Assembly (NCBI GenBank): GCA_016931435.1
Contig: JAFGET010000191.1
Location: 1 to 5,311, forward strand
DNA: 5,311 bases
Direction of reading: 5' to 3'
Origin: Candidatus Omnitrophota bacterium
GTDB lineage: Bacteria > Omnitrophota > Gorgyraeia > Gygaellales > Profunditerraquicolaceae
Shown: positions 4,737 to 5,311 of the stretch, piece by piece
How the letters are laid out: every line of letters starts with the position of its first letter
Numbering within the stretch: position 1 is the first letter of the stretch
Notes under the pieces: generated by a model
Databases searched by the model: none
The model's input: only the letters and a program-made list of their open reading frames with translations
What the model was told of the DNA's origin: nothing
Translations under genes and position numbers: made by a program

Positions 4737-5311
4737 CTAAAACTTCATATTCCAATCAACCTGAACCAATGTTTCAGGAGCTTTTGGCCTGCTAAGTTTT
4801 TGCGTACGATAAATATCTAGATCCAACGTGGTGTTTTCACCCAGGCCGTAACTAAATTTTACCTCGTGGCCGCGGATATTGGTTTTGCCGCCATAACGAT
4901 CAGAATCCGGTAATATATCAAGAACGGCATCTGTCTCAAGCCTGGCGAAACCATAACTTGCTTTCCAATCCCCCCATCCTGCTATTTTGGAGGCACCAAA
5001 TCCAAAACCAAACATGTATCCTGATTTGTCGTCATCAGGCTTTGAATCATTAAGATTTCTTACATATTCACCAAATAGTTTGCCTTCGGGAAAATCAAGA
5101 AAGCCTATACCTAGCGCCTTAAAAGGTTCCTTTATTTTTACTTCAACGGCTGGTAAAACATTTACCACATCTTTTTTCGGCGTTAAATTGTCACCGCTGG
5201 AATACCAGGAATTAGTCTTTCCGCTTCCTTTTATAGTAGTATTACCTACGCCAAAGTAATCAAGGGAAAGGGCTGACTTAACGGAAATATTACTCGTGAG
5301 CTTTTTATTAA
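4737..5311 (-). CDS. Outer-membrane beta-barrel porin, Porin_5-like (5' end outside window)
   Basis: The visible part is the C-terminal 190 codons; the frame stays open to the window edge, so the true start lies beyond 5311. A GTG at 5166-5168 is not the start, because the same frame continues upstream with barrel-like sequence (SALSLDYFGVGN...). The sequence is made of alternating polar/hydrophobic strands with Gly and aromatic residues (YMFGFGFG, WKASYGFARLETDAVLD, EVKFSYGLG). It ends in QVDWNMKF, the classic outer-membrane C-terminal signature with terminal Phe and hydrophobics at every second position. The DSDRYGG...RGHEVKFSYGL block resembles the 'putative porin' family Porin_5 (PF16930). 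Placement directly before pstS suggests phosphate or general anion uptake under phosphate limitation, analogous to OprP but from a different family. Substrate is inferred; the barrel assignment is strong. Confidence 0.85.
   Translation of the reverse strand, partial: NKKLTSNISVKSALSLDYFGVGNTTIKGSGKTNSWYSSGDNLTPKKDVVNVLPAVEVKIKEPFKALGIGFLDFPEGKLFGEYVRNLNDSKPDDDKSGYMFGFGFGASKIAGWGDWKASYGFARLETDAVLDILPDSDRYGGKTNIRGHEVKFSYGLGENTTLDLDIYRTQKLSRPKAPETLVQVDWNMKF

Noticed and set aside
5166..5168. GTG as the start codon of the porin
   Set aside because: The same frame is open all the way to the window edge with barrel-like residues upstream, and a mature porin would need a signal peptide, so this is an internal valine.

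Overview
The window is a compact phosphate-uptake (pst) locus, with every real gene on the minus strand. In transcription order, from the high-coordinate end, it holds: the 3' part of an outer-membrane porin, pstS (periplasmic phosphate-binding protein), pstC and pstA (the two permeases), pstB (ATPase), a small arsenate reductase / low-molecular-weight phosphatase gene, and phoU (regulator). An outer-membrane beta-barrel plus a periplasmic binding protein with a cleavable signal peptide points to a diderm (Gram-negative) bacterium. The AT-leaning sequence and the Porin_5-type barrel beside pst suggest an uncultivated diderm lineage such as Omnitrophota, or a deltaproteobacterium-like group. 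That taxonomic guess is weak and rests on gene style only.

Layout: porin (4737-5311, 5' end outside the window); a 76-nt gap with an imperfect GC-rich hairpin and a strong pstS ribosome-binding site; pstS (3848-4660); a 114-nt structured gap with three hairpins (3734-3847); pstC (2858-3733) overlapping pstA (2010-2861) by 4 nt; pstA overlapping pstB (1250-2017) by 8 nt; the arsC-like gene (840-1247) 2 nt after pstB; phoU (139-804) after 35 nt; then 138 nt with no recognisable gene. There is no gene-free stretch over 300 bases.

How they work together (family knowledge plus inference): the porin probably admits anions across the outer membrane, PstS captures phosphate in the periplasm, PstC-PstA form the inner-membrane channel and PstB powers it. 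PhoU couples transporter state to Pho signalling and restrains uptake. Arsenate enters through Pst because it resembles phosphate, so a thiol arsenate reductase translated right after the ATPase makes sense as built-in detoxification, though a protein-phosphatase role cannot be excluded. No PhoR/PhoB pair, arsenite efflux pump, ArsR or convincing Pho box is visible. The main promoter is probably upstream of the porin, outside the window.

The core is an ordinary pst operon. The less ordinary parts are the hairpin-rich pstS-pstC spacer, which contains an exact copy of the 16S anti-Shine-Dalgarno sequence, the embedded arsC-like gene, and the porin at the head of the cluster. I see no evidence of a wholly new system.
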